45,000 nucleotides of DNA from positions 47,501 to 92,500 of the forward strand of contig JACVTC010000031.1 in NCBI GenBank assembly GCA_016946835.1, in the 5' to 3' direction. Of this stretch, positions 44,760 to 45,000 are shown one piece after another. The DNA is from Neocallimastix lanati (nom. inval.). Lineage: Eukaryota; Neocallimastigomycota; Neocallimastigomycetes; Neocallimastigales; Neocallimastigaceae. The notes below the pieces were generated by a model. The model did no database searches. It had not been told where the DNA came from and worked only from the letters and a program-made list of their open reading frames with translations. The position numbers and the translations under genes were made by a program. How positions within the stretch are numbered: the first letter of the stretch is position 1; every line of letters starts with the position of its first letter.

Positions 44760-45000
44760 TAAATTATAAAAATGTATTTTATATAATAGAACAATTTTAT
44801 TTAAAATGAAGCTTTGCTTATTTTATTATGATTTTTTTTATTTTCATTTTTTTTATTTTTAACTTATATATCAAAATTTTATATGCTTAGAAAAAAATTA
44901 TTAAATTATAAAAATGTATTTTATATAATAGAACAATTTTATTTAAAATGAAGCTTTGCTTATTTTATTATGATTTTTTTTATTTTCATTTTTTTTATTT
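44760..45000. repeat. Tandem repeat with 142-bp period, running off the window
   Basis: TAAATTATAAAAATGTATTT starts at 44760 and again at 44902. The 99 bases of the second copy visible before the window end match the first exactly. Confidence 0.85.

Overview
The window looks like nuclear DNA of a very AT-rich eukaryote. It has long A/T homopolymers (up to 51 nt), GTAAGT-type introns, several Ty1/copia LTR retrotransposons with asparagine-rich proteins, and a FLYWCH/MULE transposase gene. My best guess is an anaerobic gut fungus (Neocallimastigomycota). This is an inference from base composition and transposon content; there is no rRNA or conserved housekeeping gene to confirm it.

Left part (1-10 kb). 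The minus strand carries what I read as one extraordinary host gene, starting near 6739 and running leftwards past the window edge. It is split into more than 30 tiny exons of 3 to 31 nt, each bounded by AG and GT. Nearly all internal exons are multiples of three and all introns fall in phase 1. Eighteen consecutive exons (4817 down to 2330) are exactly 3 nt long and spaced about 140 bp apart, as tandem copies of one exon-plus-intron unit. Joined in phase 1 they read without a stop as a short signal peptide followed by a cysteine-rich protein. The stretch 6.7-10.5 kb is AT-rich with simple repeats, a possible solo LTR and a hairpin repeat.

Middle part (10.5-31.5 kb). This is a transposon cluster. 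A young, apparently intact 6,335-bp copia element (10493-16827, 324-bp LTRs differing at one base, 5-bp target duplication) has a single 1864-codon gag-pol frame. Next come a GC-richer island of unknown nature, a small inverted-repeat element, hexamer and minisatellite repeats, and a frameshifted FLYWCH/MULE transposase gene. Two truncated copia gag relics then face each other across a T51 tract, followed by a full-length but many-times frameshifted copia element (26124-31535, 253-bp LTRs). The four copia elements whose 5' LTR junction is visible share a 14-nt primer-binding site complementary to the anticodon arm, not the 3' end, of a tRNA-Lys(CUU). That suggests copia-style half-tRNA priming.

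Right part (31.5-45 kb). One unrecognised intronless 333-codon gene (33240-34241, minus) is the only other convincing host gene. A 1,448-bp non-autonomous MULE-like element (36613-38060) has iterated terminal inverted repeats and a 9-bp target duplication. It sits inside one copy of a dispersed repeat whose unoccupied paralogue lies at about 40.4 kb. Two long heptanucleotide arrays lie in opposite orientation (38.6-39.9 kb). The window ends with a decayed copia element whose former coding region is interrupted by A/T homopolymers (41.6-44.6 kb) and with a 142-bp tandem repeat.
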